Part shown: in pieces, positions 54,003 to 62,453 of the stretch
Layout of the letters: each line of letters starts with the position of its first letter
Position numbering within the stretch: position 1 is the stretch's first letter
NCBI RefSeq assembly: GCF_003966145.1
Contig: NZ_RXNR01000008.1
Span: 1-64,000, forward strand
DNA: 64,000 nt
Source of the DNA: Lysinibacillus telephonicus
Lineage (GTDB): Bacteria; Bacillota; Bacilli; Bacillales_A; Planococcaceae
Direction of reading: 5' to 3'
Made by a program: the position numbers and the translations under genes
The notes under the pieces: model-generated
What the model saw: only the letters and a program-made list of their open reading frames with translations
Databases searched by the model: none
What the model was told of the DNA's origin: nothing

Positions 54003-54332
54003 ATGTTTGTTCAATTAAGAAAAATGTCAGTATCAGAAGGAAACTCTGAGAAAGTAGTAGAGCGCTTTAGCAAAGCTGGGATACTTGAAGAACAAGAAGG
54101 CTTTGTTGACCTAAAAGTGCTGGTGAAGAAAGTTAGACGTGGTGAAGAAGAGGTTATTATTTTAGTAACTTGGGAATCAGAAGAGTATTGGAAACAGTGG
54201 GAAAAAAGTGATGCTCATATTGCAGGTCATAAAGCAAACTTGAATCAGCCGAAGCCAGATTATATTTTAAATACTGAAGTAGGTAAGTATGAAGTAAGAG
54301 CAGTAAAAAAACCAATAATAAAAAAGGATTAA
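54003..54332 (+). CDS. HmoA-like antibiotic-biosynthesis/heme-degrading monooxygenase family
   Basis: 109 residues of the dimeric ferredoxin-like ABM fold. MFVQLRKMSVSEGNSEKVVERFS is the first strand-helix, LVTWESEEYWKQWEKSDAHIAGHK the second, with the Trp and His that contact heme in HmoA/IsdG relatives. It probably degrades heme or acts as a heme chaperone; other ABM enzymes oxidise quinones. GGGGA at 53991-53995 favours ATG 54003 over 53997. It may share a transcript with the preceding Arg/His-rich gene. Confidence 0.8.
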   Translation: MFVQLRKMSVSEGNSEKVVERFSKAGILEEQEGFVDLKVLVKKVRRGEEEVIILVTWESEEYWKQWEKSDAHIAGHKANLNQPKPDYILNTEVGKYEVRAVKKPIIKKD

Positions 54333-54465
54333 TCATTTAATGGCATAGTCAATTTGTTTCCTTTATGTAGGGGAACTAGTCCAGCGCGATGCCCATTATT
54401 TTAGATTATGGGTGCTAAACATCTATTTATTGTTTGGTTAGTTATTCCGTATTTAAAATCTAAGT

Positions 54466-54495
54466 AAAAGGGCTTCTCTTTTAGCCCTTTTTATG
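54466..54495 (+). terminator. Intrinsic terminator after the HmoA-like gene
   Basis: AAAAGGGCT (54466-54474) pairs with AGCCCTTTT (54483-54491), then T tract. Confidence 0.85.
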
Positions 54496-54598
54496 CATTA
54501 CTAAACCTTTTTACTATAATGAATACTGAGTGCTGCTTGATTTTTTCTAAAAGACACTCTAAAATGATACTAGATTTATTGAGGAGGATTATTAAAAA

Positions 54599-54643
54599 AT
54601 GACACATTCTATGAGACTACGTTTCCCAAATTTGAACCAGTAA
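54599..54643 (+). CDS. ErmDL-like macrolide-stalling leader peptide
   Basis: ATG behind GAGGAGGA encodes MTHSMRLRFPNLNQ and stops. From memory this differs by a single residue (Asn for Thr at position 11) from the ErmD leader peptide, which stalls ribosomes in the presence of macrolides through its MRLR segment (+x+ motif). Three terminator-like hairpins follow within 220 bases, so the peptide very likely controls read-through into the ABC-F gene. Finding it ahead of an ABC-F gene instead of an erm methylase is notable. Confidence 0.9.
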   Translation: MTHSMRLRFPNLNQ

Positions 54644-54683
54644 TTAAATACGGTCAAATGCTCTGTTTTTTGGATGCAGAGTT

Positions 54684-54863
54684 AAGGGATTAGTCTGTCC
54701 TTTTTTAATAATCTTCAAAATACTTGAGGAAAGGTAGATTGTTCTGCTTTTCCTTTTTATCTGCCCTTTTTATTTTAAGTGGATTATTTAATGTGGCAGT
54801 TATCTAAATATAAATGGAAAATTCCTTTACTCTAAATCACAGGCATTTGTCTGTGATTTTTTT
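54684..54863 (+). promoter_or_regulatory. Series of intrinsic terminators in the ABC-F leader
   Basis: Terminator 1: AAGGGA (54684-54689) with TCCTTT (54698-54703) and T tract. Terminator 2: GGAAAGGTAGA (54728-54738) with TCTGCTTTTCC (54743-54753; wobbles) and TTTTT. Terminator 3: AAATCACAG (54834-54842) with CTGTGATTT (54851-54859) and seven T. All lie between the first leader peptide and the second. This is the layout expected for transcription attenuation relieved by drug-stalled ribosomes. Confidence 0.8.
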
Positions 54864-54886
54864 AGTAAAGGGCAGGAGGAAAAACC

Positions 54887-54910
54887 ATGCAATTTTTATT
54901 ATTCTTTTAA
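54887..54910 (+). CDS. Second leader peptide (MQFLLFF)
   Basis: A seven-residue hydrophobic ORF with an excellent ribosome site (GCAGGAGG, 54872-54879). It begins 24 bases after terminator 3 and ends one base before a chain of hairpins over the ABC-F start. It recalls the very short msrD leader peptide in size and hydrophobicity. Probably a second sensor acting on translation. Confidence 0.75.
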   Translation: MQFLLFF

Positions 54911-54973
54911 TACGAGCTTGAATTAGAAGCTCGTATCGATCCTAGCTATCGATACGAAATTACAACATTTCGG
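54911..54973 (+). promoter_or_regulatory. Mutually exclusive hairpins over the ABC-F ribosome site
   Basis: Hairpin A: TACGAGCTT (54911-54919) with AAGCTCGTA (54927-54935). Hairpin B: CGTATCGAT (54932-54940) with ATCGATACG (54948-54956). Hairpin C: CGAAAT (54955-54960) with ATTTCG (54967-54972), reaching into the GGAGG. A excludes B and B excludes C, so a ribosome stalled on MQFLLFF would block A, allow B, and free the ribosome site from C: classic translation attenuation. Confidence 0.75.
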
Positions 54974-54984
54974 AGGTAGCAATA

Positions 54985-56439
54985 ATGGAACAAATTTGTT
55001 TTGAATTAGAAAATATAGAAGTTATTTATTTAGATAAAGAAATTTTAAAGATTGACCGATTAGCAGTACATCAATTTGACAGAATCGGTATAGTTGGAAA
55101 GAATGGCGCTGGGAAAAGCACATTAGTGAAGTTAATGGCAGGGATTGTTCAGCCAACAAATGGGAAGGTAAAACGCCATGTGGAAAGCGGATATTTTGAG
55201 CAACTTGAAGCTCCAAAAGCCCGGGATGCAGATCCAGCCTTACTTGGAAAGTTATCCGTTCCGCAAAATTCTGAGCAGCTAAGCGGTGGAGAACAAACAA
55301 GGATGAAGCTGGCACAATTGTTTACTCAATATTACGAAGCTTTACTCATTGATGAGCCTACAACTCACTTAGATCAAGATGGCATTACATTTTTACTTGA
55401 GGAGCTAAAATATTATTATGGAGCGCTCATATTAATTAGCCATGACCGTACTGTTCTAGATGAACTCGTAACAACAATTTGGGAAGTACATGAAGGTCAG
55501 GTGCGTGTTTATTCAGGGAATTACAGTGATTATATTGTACAAAAGCAGCTAGAGCGCGAGCAGCAGCGTCAAGCTCATGAACAATTCATGAGAGAAAAGA
55601 TCCGACTCGAAAAAGCGGCACAAGAAAAAATGAAAAAGGCTGAAAAAATTGCTCAAGCAGGAAGTATGTCAAAGAAGGAATCAAAGGCAAAGGCGAATCG
55701 CATGTTTGAAACAAAATCTAAAGGCACAAGCCAAAAAGCCGTTCAACGTGCTGCAAAAGCAATCGAGCATCGAATGGAAAGACTTCAAGAAGTGGAGGCT
55801 GTACAAGAGGACAAGAAAATTGTGTTCCGTCAGTCTAAAGCTTTAGAACTGCATAATAAATTTCCAATTATGGCAGACCGACTGACACTGCAAATTAATA
55901 AAAGAGTATTATTAGAAGAGGTAAGCTTCCAACTGCCGCTTGGATTGAAAATAGCAATTGGAGGTCCAAATGGCTGCGGGAAAAGTACATTACTTCGCCA
56001 TATTATAAATAATGGTCCAGGGTTAACTATTTCCCCAAAAGCAAAGATCGGTTATTTTCATCAAATGAGTTATCAATTTACAACAGATGAAACAGTCCTA
56101 CAATTTGTGAAGAATCGTTCCGACTATGATGAAGGTTTATTACGAAGTGTTTTATACTCAATGCAATTTATAGGCACTGATCTACAAAAAAATGTGAAGT
56201 TATTAAGTGGAGGAGAAGCAATAAGACTTCAACTTTGTCAATTATTCTTAGGGGATTTTAATATTCTAGTGTTAGATGAACCGACTAACTTTTTAGATAT
56301 TCATGCAATTGGAGCCTTAGAACAGTTTATGGATGCATACGAAGGAACAATTATTTTTGTTTCCCACGATCAAGCATTCATTAAAAAGGTGGCCGACGTA
56401 AAATACTTGATTCATAACAAAAAATTAAAGCAAGAGTAA
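54985..56439 (+). CDS. Msr-type ABC-F ribosomal-protection protein
   Basis: 484 residues, two ABC ATPase domains without membrane parts. Domain 1: GKNGAGKST, LSGGEQTRMKLAQLF, LLIDEPTTHLD. An Arg/Lys/Gln-rich interdomain linker follows (about residues 190-285; EQFMREKIRLEKAAQEKMKKAEKIAQAGS). Domain 2: GGPNGCGKST, LLSGGEAIRLQLCQLF, LVLDEPTNFLD. The start MEQICFELENIEVIYLDKEI, the YFEQL motif and the length fit the Msr(A)/Msr(D) group, which dislodges macrolides and streptogramin B from the ribosome. The ErmDL-like leader supports macrolides as inducer. Drug range is inference. Confidence 0.88.
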   Translation: MEQICFELENIEVIYLDKEILKIDRLAVHQFDRIGIVGKNGAGKSTLVKLMAGIVQPTNGKVKRHVESGYFEQLEAPKARDADPALLGKLSVPQNSEQLSGGEQTRMKLAQLFTQYYEALLIDEPTTHLDQDGITFLLEELKYYYGALILISHDRTVLDELVTTIWEVHEGQVRVYSGNYSDYIVQKQLEREQQRQAHEQFMREKIRLEKAAQEKMKKAEKIAQAGSMSKKESKAKANRMFETKSKGTSQKAVQRAAKAIEHRMERLQEVEAVQEDKKIVFRQSKALELHNKFPIMADRLTLQINKRVLLEEVSFQLPLGLKIAIGGPNGCGKSTLLRHIINNGPGLTISPKAKIGYFHQMSYQFTTDETVLQFVKNRSDYDEGLLRSVLYSMQFIGTDLQKNVKLLSGGEAIRLQLCQLFLGDFNILVLDEPTNFLDIHAIGALEQFMDAYEGTIIFVSHDQAFIKKVADVKYLIHNKKLKQE

Positions 56440-56879
56440 TTTAAGTCAAATCTGTGTAAACAGTCAAAGGTGGCGATGGAAATACTACAGTTTTTTCACC
56501 GCCACTATTTTTTTCTTTTAGTTTACAGAGATAATAATTAATGATTCCATTTTTTGTGGGTGAGCAACAACAGGGTTTTTTCGGGTTCACAATGGAACGA
56601 TATGGTTTTACTAAAATTAAAGATTTTGGCCACTTCATATTAGATGTTGCGGTTGTTTATTAGAAAGTTCTATTTATATATTATTAATTTGGATGGGGTT
56701 GTCATTTTTTGTTGTTATTATTGAAGTATTTATTTGACATAAATCAAACAAAAAACTAATTCCATTAAAAGGGCACTTTCCTTTCATTACGGGGAAGATT
56801 AAGTGTGTATTATAGGTTTTTTTTGTGGTAAAATTTGGATTGAATTGTGGAAAGTATATAACCAAGTGGAGATTACATA
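56440..56879. other. Spacer after the ABC-F gene
   Basis: Holds the terminator at 56470 and otherwise AT-rich sequence. TTGACA near 56734 and TAAAAT near 56829 are promoter-like but not correctly spaced to each other. Minus-strand frames here show no coding character. Confidence 0.4.
56470..56515 (+). terminator. Intrinsic terminator after the ABC-F gene
   Basis: GTGGCG (56470-56475) pairs with CGCCAC (56500-56505); inner bases also pair in part; seven T follow. Confidence 0.75.
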
Positions 56880-57053
56880 ATGGAAATGGGATTAAAAATA
56901 TTAAGTTTCTTAATTACAATAGCAATTACATTTATAATTTGGAAATCCCCATCAACATGGGAGGAAGAAAAGCCTTCAAAGAAAATGAATAAAAAAATTT
57001 GGTTGCTTATTGGAATAGACATAATCCTATTTGTATTAATAATTCTAATATAA
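56880..57053 (+). CDS. Small two-helix membrane protein, unknown
   Basis: 57 residues: MEMGLKILSFLITIAITFII, a hydrophilic middle WKSPSTWEEEKPSKKMNKK, then IWLLIGIDIILFVLIILI. GTGGAG sits eight bases before the ATG. The two helices with a charged loop look like a genuine small membrane protein. No family recognised. A second two-helix protein follows 98 bases later. Confidence 0.6.
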   Translation: MEMGLKILSFLITIAITFIIWKSPSTWEEEKPSKKMNKKIWLLIGIDIILFVLIILI

Positions 57054-57151
57054 CTTCACGAATTTTCATTTTTATGCCAGCTAATAAATAAACCTGATTG
57101 TGAAGTAAAAGACTACATCTACCAAAATATAGATCTGGGGGAGTTAAAAAA

Positions 57152-57352
57152 ATGCAATTATACATAGAGCATTATATTGCTTTCTTACTCTTAATTTCAT
57201 TTGGTTTTTTTTATATTACTACAGCCTTGTTCACAGGAACAAATGAACCATATAGAGATTTGTTAATTACAATTGCAGTTGTCCACTATGTTATGTCGAA
57301 ACTAATAACTATAAAAACGTACGAAAAAAACAAGAGAAATAAGAGAAATTAA
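57152..57352 (+). CDS. Small two-helix membrane protein, unknown
   Basis: 66 residues with two hydrophobic segments (YIAFLLLISFGFFYITTALF; LLITIAVVHYVMSKLITI) and a basic tail KTYEKNKRNKRN. CTGGGGGAG lies before the ATG. Not recognised. It sits between the ABC-F and nucleotidyltransferase genes. Confidence 0.6.
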   Translation: MQLYIEHYIAFLLLISFGFFYITTALFTGTNEPYRDLLITIAVVHYVMSKLITIKTYEKNKRNKRN

Positions 57353-57584
57353 GATGGGAGAAGAGATTAGTCTCTCAGAAAATTAATATCTAACAAAACT
57401 CTAAGTATTTAATTTAGAAAGTTATTTCTTAAAAATAAAATTGGATTGTATAAAAAGGTCATACCGTTTTGAAAAAAGATGAACCTGAATTTCTATTCTA
57501 TAATAAAAGAATTGTTATCAGCTGCCCTTTATAGATAATAGTGACGTATCGTAATGATTAGTTGGTAAATAATGGGAGGATTTT

Positions 57585-58400
57585 ATGGCTTCAAAAATAC
57601 CTATATCAGTACAAACTATTTTAAGTGAGTATATTTCCTTATTTCATGAACGAATTCCCAATACTCTTGAAGGATTATATTTACACGGTTCAATTGCCCT
57701 TAACGCTTATATTAACGGGTCTAGCGATATTGATTTCATTGCAATTGTAAACAGTGATTTAACTGAAAAAGAGGTAAAAGTATTATCTAATATTCATCGA
57801 GAATTAAAAAATAAATATAAAAAAACGGGAATGGACGGATGCTATCTCCTTTGGGAAGACATAGGAAAGAAACAAACAGAAACAAAAAAGTGTTTATATG
57901 TAAACGAAGGAAAAGTAGGTAGGAGTAATCATGTTATTAATCCGATTACTTGGTGGATTTTAAGAGACAAAGGGATTAGCATTATTGGTCCTGAAATAAA
58001 ATCGTTCCACTTTGATGTTAATGAAAGTGATCTTGTGGATTACGTACTAAACAATATGAACACTTATTGGTTAAATCGATTAAATACAATTGAAAGGTTT
58101 AAAAGAATAGCGTTTTTATTTCCAAATAATCTTGTGGAGCGTGAGGTACAATGGTCTATAACCGGAATTTTACGGCAATTCTATACACTCAGAGAACGTG
58201 GAATTATTTCTAAAGTAGATGCAGGTAAATATGCACTTAATTATATACCAGAAAGTTGGCATGCAATCATTAAAGAAGCGATAAGTATTCGAGAAGGATT
58301 AAACATACGTTACTGTGATTCTAAGAAACAAAGGATTAATGACACAATACAATGTATGAAATACATAATTAATTATTGTAATAAAATGTATAAGAAATGA
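57585..58400 (+). CDS. Aminoglycoside adenylyltransferase-like protein (ANT/AadA type)
   Basis: 271 residues. The nucleotidyltransferase signature GLYLHGSIALNAYINGSSDIDFIAIV (GS plus DxD metal ligands) lies at about residues 26-52. The C-terminal helical half resembles DUF4111 (WWILRDKGISIIGPEI; GILRQFYTLRERGIISKVDAGKYAL; WHAIIKEAISIR), as in AadA/ANT(9). Such enzymes transfer AMP to streptomycin- or spectinomycin-type drugs, but many chromosomal homologues have no proven drug substrate. GGGAGGA precedes the ATG. The neighbourhood (ABC-F, MFS) suggests a resistance role. Confidence 0.77.
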   Translation: MASKIPISVQTILSEYISLFHERIPNTLEGLYLHGSIALNAYINGSSDIDFIAIVNSDLTEKEVKVLSNIHRELKNKYKKTGMDGCYLLWEDIGKKQTETKKCLYVNEGKVGRSNHVINPITWWILRDKGISIIGPEIKSFHFDVNESDLVDYVLNNMNTYWLNRLNTIERFKRIAFLFPNNLVEREVQWSITGILRQFYTLRERGIISKVDAGKYALNYIPESWHAIIKEAISIREGLNIRYCDSKKQRINDTIQCMKYIINYCNKMYKK

Positions 58401-58500
58401 AGGAAATACTATGACTTTACCATTTACACTAATGCTGCACTAGTTGCAATTAAGCTAATTGAGCGAGACTAATATATATAGTCCAGGAGATGAGAATAAG

Positions 58501-58881
58501 TTGAAGAAGTTTTTTATTTTACTTGTATTACTGCCATTGTTAGTAGCATGTCAAGAGAGAGATGAACTCCTTTTTATTGGAAATAGTAAAAACTGGTCAG
58601 TAGAATTAGTTGTGAGTGTAATAAATGGTTCTGAAAAAAATCAGCTTGAAATAAGATACAATGGAAATAATTTGAATTCAATTGAATCCTTTGATTATTT
58701 TGTTGAAAACAATAGGAGGGAAACTACATTTGGAGCAGAAAAGGTAAACTTAGATAAAGATGGTTCTTACAGAAACAATGCCTTGAGCTCTAATAGCCCT
58801 TCAACCAAGTTAGAAGATACTTTTAATATTACAATAAATTGGAATGGTTATAGTGAAAACTTTGAATTGAAGAAGAAATAG
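58501..58881 (+). CDS. Small lipoprotein, unknown
   Basis: About 126 residues from TTG 58501, which follows GGAGATGAGAATAAG. Signal MKKFFILLVLLPLLVAC ends in lipobox LVAC. The mature part is a likely beta-sandwich (WSVELVVSVINGSEKNQLEIRYNG; FNITINWNGYSENFELKKK). No family named. It lies outside the membrane, anchored by lipid. Between the nucleotidyltransferase and this gene, bases 58401-58450 read YYDFTIYTNAALVAIKLIERD in one frame, perhaps a leftover of another gene. Confidence 0.7.
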   Translation: MKKFFILLVLLPLLVACQERDELLFIGNSKNWSVELVVSVINGSEKNQLEIRYNGNNLNSIESFDYFVENNRRETTFGAEKVNLDKDGSYRNNALSSNSPSTKLEDTFNITINWNGYSENFELKKK

Positions 58882-59117
58882 CTCTTCTTAAAATTTGTGT
58901 ATATAAGGGAATACCGGCTGTGTAGATTTCCACCACTAGAATAAATAGCACTAAGTTACACAGTTTCAAGGGAAGTTTGCATTTCTCTAAGAACATCCAG
59001 TGCCTTTAACACAAAGTAGAATTATTTTTTCACTAAGACAAGTGATATTCAATTTTCAGACGCAATTGTAGAATTAGCCTTAGACTTTTAAACGACAAGT
59101 AGCATGCCTCAAAAATT
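58882..59117. other. Spacer, nothing recognised
   Basis: Non-coding in all frames by eye; the terminator for the leftward MFS gene lies at its right edge. Confidence 0.35.
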
Positions 59118-59145
59118 AACCCCGTTCAAAATTTAGAACGGGGTT
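59118..59145 (-). terminator. Intrinsic terminator after the MFS gene
   Basis: AACCCCGTTC (59118-59127) pairs perfectly with GAACGGGGTT (59136-59145); on the minus strand it is followed by AATTTTT. Confidence 0.88.
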
Positions 59146-59188
59146 AGTCATGTTTTATAACTAGTAATCTAATTAATGGCTATTGAGA

Positions 59189-60409
59189 TTATTCTTTTGA
59201 AAGCATGCTTTCTATATTTTTTGCTTTCATATTAAAGAGCGGCAGCATTGCAGTAAGACCGATAACAAAAAGAACCGCGGATGTTTCTACAACAGTAACA
59301 ATTGAAAATTGCTCCATCATTTTACCGGAGATACTCATTGTTAATACCATTGCCCCAGTGAAAAGCGGGCTCAATGTTCCGTTTACTCTTCCAATAAATT
59401 CAGCATCCGTATTTTGCAGAATCATCGTATTGATTCCTATTTGAATACAAGGGAAGAGCAGCCCGCAAGCAAATTGTGCTGCGAGTGTAATTGAAAGGTT
59501 AGTGGAAAAGCCGATGATGCTCATTCCGATAGCATTTACAAGCATACCAATCATCAATAATCTTTGTGGAGGCACTTTCTTAGAAAATAAGACAGAAGCA
59601 GCTCCCCCCAAGATCATCCCAATACCATTTGCTACTAGAATCCATTGTAAGCTTTCCTTTGCTAATCCTAATCTTTCCGTTACAATAAAAACATTAAGCG
59701 GTTGAATCAATCCTAAAGCGAGTCCAGCTGATAAAAAACATAATCCAAGAAGCTTCAATTCTTTTTTTCTCAATACATAACGAATTCCGCTCTTCATTTC
59801 ATCGAATAATGAAGTTTTCTCCTTATCTGTTTCCATTGAATGATCTTTTGGTATAAAAGCAAGCATTAAAGCTGATAGAAGGAATGCAATGCCGGTAATT
59901 GCAATTGATACTTCAATCCCAAATTTCTGATAAACTATTGTACCGACTACAGGACCGAACACCATGAATACCGCAAATATTGTTTGATAAATTGACATAG
60001 CTGATTGTATCAGTTCAGCACCTAAATGCATTTTAAAAAGCTTCATACCTGATGGCTGAGAAAATTGCGATAAAATTGCTGAAATCAATGTTACGAAAAA
60101 GATAATTTTCCATGATCCAAAATGAAGTGTAACAAGTACAGCAAACACGGATATTGCACTTAAAATATCACACCAAACCATCGTTCTCTTTGGCCGCCAG
60201 CGATCGGCAAATGTCCCCCCTATAAAGGAGAAAACGAAGATGGGAACAAATTCAGCGACAGAAATCATAGAGACAGCAAATGGGTCTTCATTCGTCTTCT
60301 CCATAACAAATAACAGAATAGCAAAATTTCGAACCCAAATTCCCACTTGTAGAAACAAAGCGGAAAGTAAAATGGCGCGAACGAAACGATTACTTAATAA
60401 TTGACTCAT
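59189..60409 (-). CDS. MFS exporter, DHA3 (Mef/macrolide-efflux) type
   Basis: 406 residues and twelve membrane helices. SVAEFVPIFVFSFIGGTFADRWRPKRTMVWCDI holds the loop 2-3 motif of MFS drug exporters, and LFDEMKSGIRYVLRKKELKLL is the central cytosolic loop. The general layout fits the MFS_3/DHA3 group that includes Mef macrolide pumps. It is proton-driven export at the cytoplasmic membrane; substrate not readable. A leader peptide and terminator upstream suggest drug-induced attenuation. GAGAAGAGGAA precedes the ATG. Confidence 0.85.
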   Translation of the reverse strand: MSQLLSNRFVRAILLSALFLQVGIWVRNFAILLFVMEKTNEDPFAVSMISVAEFVPIFVFSFIGGTFADRWRPKRTMVWCDILSAISVFAVLVTLHFGSWKIIFFVTLISAILSQFSQPSGMKLFKMHLGAELIQSAMSIYQTIFAVFMVFGPVVGTIVYQKFGIEVSIAITGIAFLLSALMLAFIPKDHSMETDKEKTSLFDEMKSGIRYVLRKKELKLLGLCFLSAGLALGLIQPLNVFIVTERLGLAKESLQWILVANGIGMILGGAASVLFSKKVPPQRLLMIGMLVNAIGMSIIGFSTNLSITLAAQFACGLLFPCIQIGINTMILQNTDAEFIGRVNGTLSPLFTGAMVLTMSISGKMMEQFSIVTVVETSAVLFVIGLTAMLPLFNMKAKNIESMLSKE

Positions 60410-60470
60410 ATTATTCCTCTTCTCTTATATATAAAGTGGATATTCTATCTGGGGTTATATATTAGAAAAT

Positions 60471-60533
60471 AAAAAAGACCTCCTATCCGTCATTTTTTGG
60501 ATAAGAGGTCTATATAGCCACAGAAAAAGACAT
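60471..60533 (-). promoter_or_regulatory. Leader peptide and terminator-attenuator of the MFS gene
   Basis: On the minus strand, ATG at 60533 opens MSFSVAI with its TAG at 60512-60510. The stop codon runs into the terminator stem 60511-60499 / 60488-60476, a 13-bp stem with one U-G pair followed by six U. A ribosome held on the leader would cover the left arm and prevent termination. TATAAT in TAGTCTATAATTTTT upstream (about 60577-60582) is a likely -10. The leader's ribosome site (CGGTG) is weak and lies in the loop of a TAGTAT/ATACTA hairpin. Confidence 0.65.
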
Positions 60534-60781
60534 AGTATACACCGAATACTAAGCTTACGATGATCCTTTTCTAAAAATTATAGACTAATCCCATTCAAAA
60601 AATGACTTCGAAATTTTATAAACGAATGTATTTTTTAGAATAGAATTAGTAAATCATCGCCCCATGGTCACCCTTTCGTGTTTAGTGAGTTAATATTACA
60701 CTGTATTGGATTATTTTACAAGTGTGAAATTTAAAAGAATTTGTAAAGTTAAGAATCCAGGATTTATATTTATTAATGGAA
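60534..60781. other. Promoter region of the MFS gene
   Basis: Apart from the -10 candidate noted with the leader and the terminator of sstT to the right, nothing was recognised. Confidence 0.35.
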
Positions 60782-60817
60782 AAAATCCTAACTCACAAAC
60801 AAGTGAATTAGGATTTT
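60782..60817 (-). terminator. Intrinsic terminator after sstT
   Basis: 60782-60796 pairs with 60803-60817 (one mismatch); U-rich on the minus strand. Confidence 0.8.
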
Positions 60818-60876
60818 AATAGTTAATCCGAAAATTTAGCACATCATCAAATGAAAAGTAGAAAGAAAAATGAAGA

Positions 60877-62097
60877 TTAGATTACTTTCCCTTCCTTACG
60901 CTTCTTCGCAATATCAGCAGTTGCAGTAAACAGCACGTCAGAAGATGAATTCAATGCAGTTTCACAAGAGTCCTGCAGTACACTTATGACGAAACCAACA
61001 CCAATTACTTGCATTGCGATGTCATTTGGAATTCCAAACAAACTACAAGCTAGCGGAATCAATAACAGTGATCCACCGGCAACACCTGAAGCACCGGCAG
61101 CAGAAACCGCAGAAAGCACCATTAGAATAATAGATGTCCAAATATCTACTTCGATACCCATCGTATTCGCGGCAGCAAGAGTTAGGACAGAAATTGTCAC
61201 AGCTGCACCAGCCATATTAATCGTTGCACCTAAAGGAATTGAAACGGAGTATGTATCTTCATCCAACCCTAATTTTTTGCACAATGTCATATTTACTGGA
61301 ATATTCGCAGCTGAGCTGCGAGTAAAGAAGGCAGTCAGACCACTTTCTCTTAAAGTTCTTAATACAAGCGGATAAGGGTTTTGACGTGTAAAGATAAATG
61401 AAATAATAGGATTTACAACTAGTGCAACAAAGAACATACAGCCAAGTAATAGTACTAGTAGTTGAACGTATTCCTTTAATGCTGAAAGACCGTTTGTTGA
61501 AATTGCATCATAAACTAGACCCATAATTCCAAGTGGTGCTAAATCAATGATCCACTTTACAATATTTGTGATTGCGTCAGAAAAATTAGCTATCACTGTT
61601 TTAGTTGTTTCAGCAGCTTTTTTCAGTACCAGCCCAAGAAGGATTGCCCATGTTAAAATCCCGATATAGTTTGCGTTTAATAATGCATTGACTGGGTTGT
61701 CCACAATATTAAAAAGTAAAGTTTTAAGTACTTCTAAAATACCGCTAGGGGGTGCAACGTCTTGAGCACCTGTTGAAAGCGATAGGTTAACTGGAAATAG
61801 GAAGCTAGCAACAACGCCAACTACACCAGCTAATAATGTACCTAATCCATAAAGGACTAGAATCGTTTTCATATTTGTCTGTTTACCACTTTTATGTTTT
61901 GAGATGGCACTCATAACTAGGAATAACACTAATATTGGTGCAATGGCCTTTAAAGCACCAACAAATAAAGAACCGAAAATTGAAACCCATTTTGTAGAAT
62001 CAGGTATAGTAACTGCCAGTAGAATTCCGACAATCATACCAATTAGTATTCGTTTAACTAAACTAATTTGATTCCACTTAAGCATGATGTTTTTCAT
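60877..62097 (-). CDS. sstT: Sodium-coupled serine/threonine transporter SstT
   Basis: 406 residues from ATG 62097, which has GGGGGAAC upstream; a frame extending another 71 residues has no ribosome site and is not family-like. DAACS fold: [45 protein letters not shown] (first re-entrant loop), [23 protein letters not shown], and [20 protein letters not shown] with [20 protein letters not shown] at the end. These are SstT signatures. It imports serine and threonine with sodium. Monocistronic. Confidence 0.94.
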   Translation of the reverse strand: MKNIMLKWNQISLVKRILIGMIVGILLAVTIPDSTKWVSIFGSLFVGALKAIAPILVLFLVMSAISKHKSGKQTNMKTILVLYGLGTLLAGVVGVVASFLFPVNLSLSTGAQDVAPPSGILEVLKTLLFNIVDNPVNALLNANYIGILTWAILLGLVLKKAAETTKTVIANFSDAITNIVKWIIDLAPLGIMGLVYDAISTNGLSALKEYVQLLVLLLGCMFFVALVVNPIISFIFTRQNPYPLVLRTLRESGLTAFFTRSSAANIPVNMTLCKKLGLDEDTYSVSIPLGATINMAGAAVTISVLTLAAANTMGIEVDIWTSIILMVLSAVSAAGASGVAGGSLLLIPLACSLFGIPNDIAMQVIGVGFVISVLQDSCETALNSSSDVLFTATADIAKKRKEGKVI

Positions 62098-62453
62098 GAT
62101 GTTCCCCCGATGTAATTTAGTAAAATATTCTTTTATAACGTACAAATGTATTGTCCAAAAAGACAGTTTAATCAAAAATAGTTTAACATGGTTTTTTAAA
62201 TTATGAAACAAGTATTTATATTTAAATATACTATTTTTTAAAAAAATCTGATTGTTTTGAGGATTAAGTATAAATAATCCATTTTCAAACTTGCTAATAA
62301 ATACTAACAATGATTTGATTTCATATTTATCATTTGTCCTTTATAATGAGATAATGTGTATTACTGGATATGGTAGCTAGATTTATTAATCTATAAAAAA
62401 CGATATTCTTAAAATATAAAAGAAACTAGGTAGTAAATAAGGAGGAGCAAGAA
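62098..62453. other. Divergent spacer between sstT and the rRNA methyltransferase gene
   Basis: AT-rich, no ORF with a ribosome site, no RNA motif recognised. Confidence 0.35.

Noticed and set aside
60986-61375. 129-residue plus-strand frame inside sstT
   Set aside because: Antisense shadow of conserved SstT coding sequence.
62098-62310. 71-residue N-terminal extension of SstT
   Set aside because: No ribosome site, AT-rich intergenic-like sequence, and SstT proteins begin near ATG 62097.
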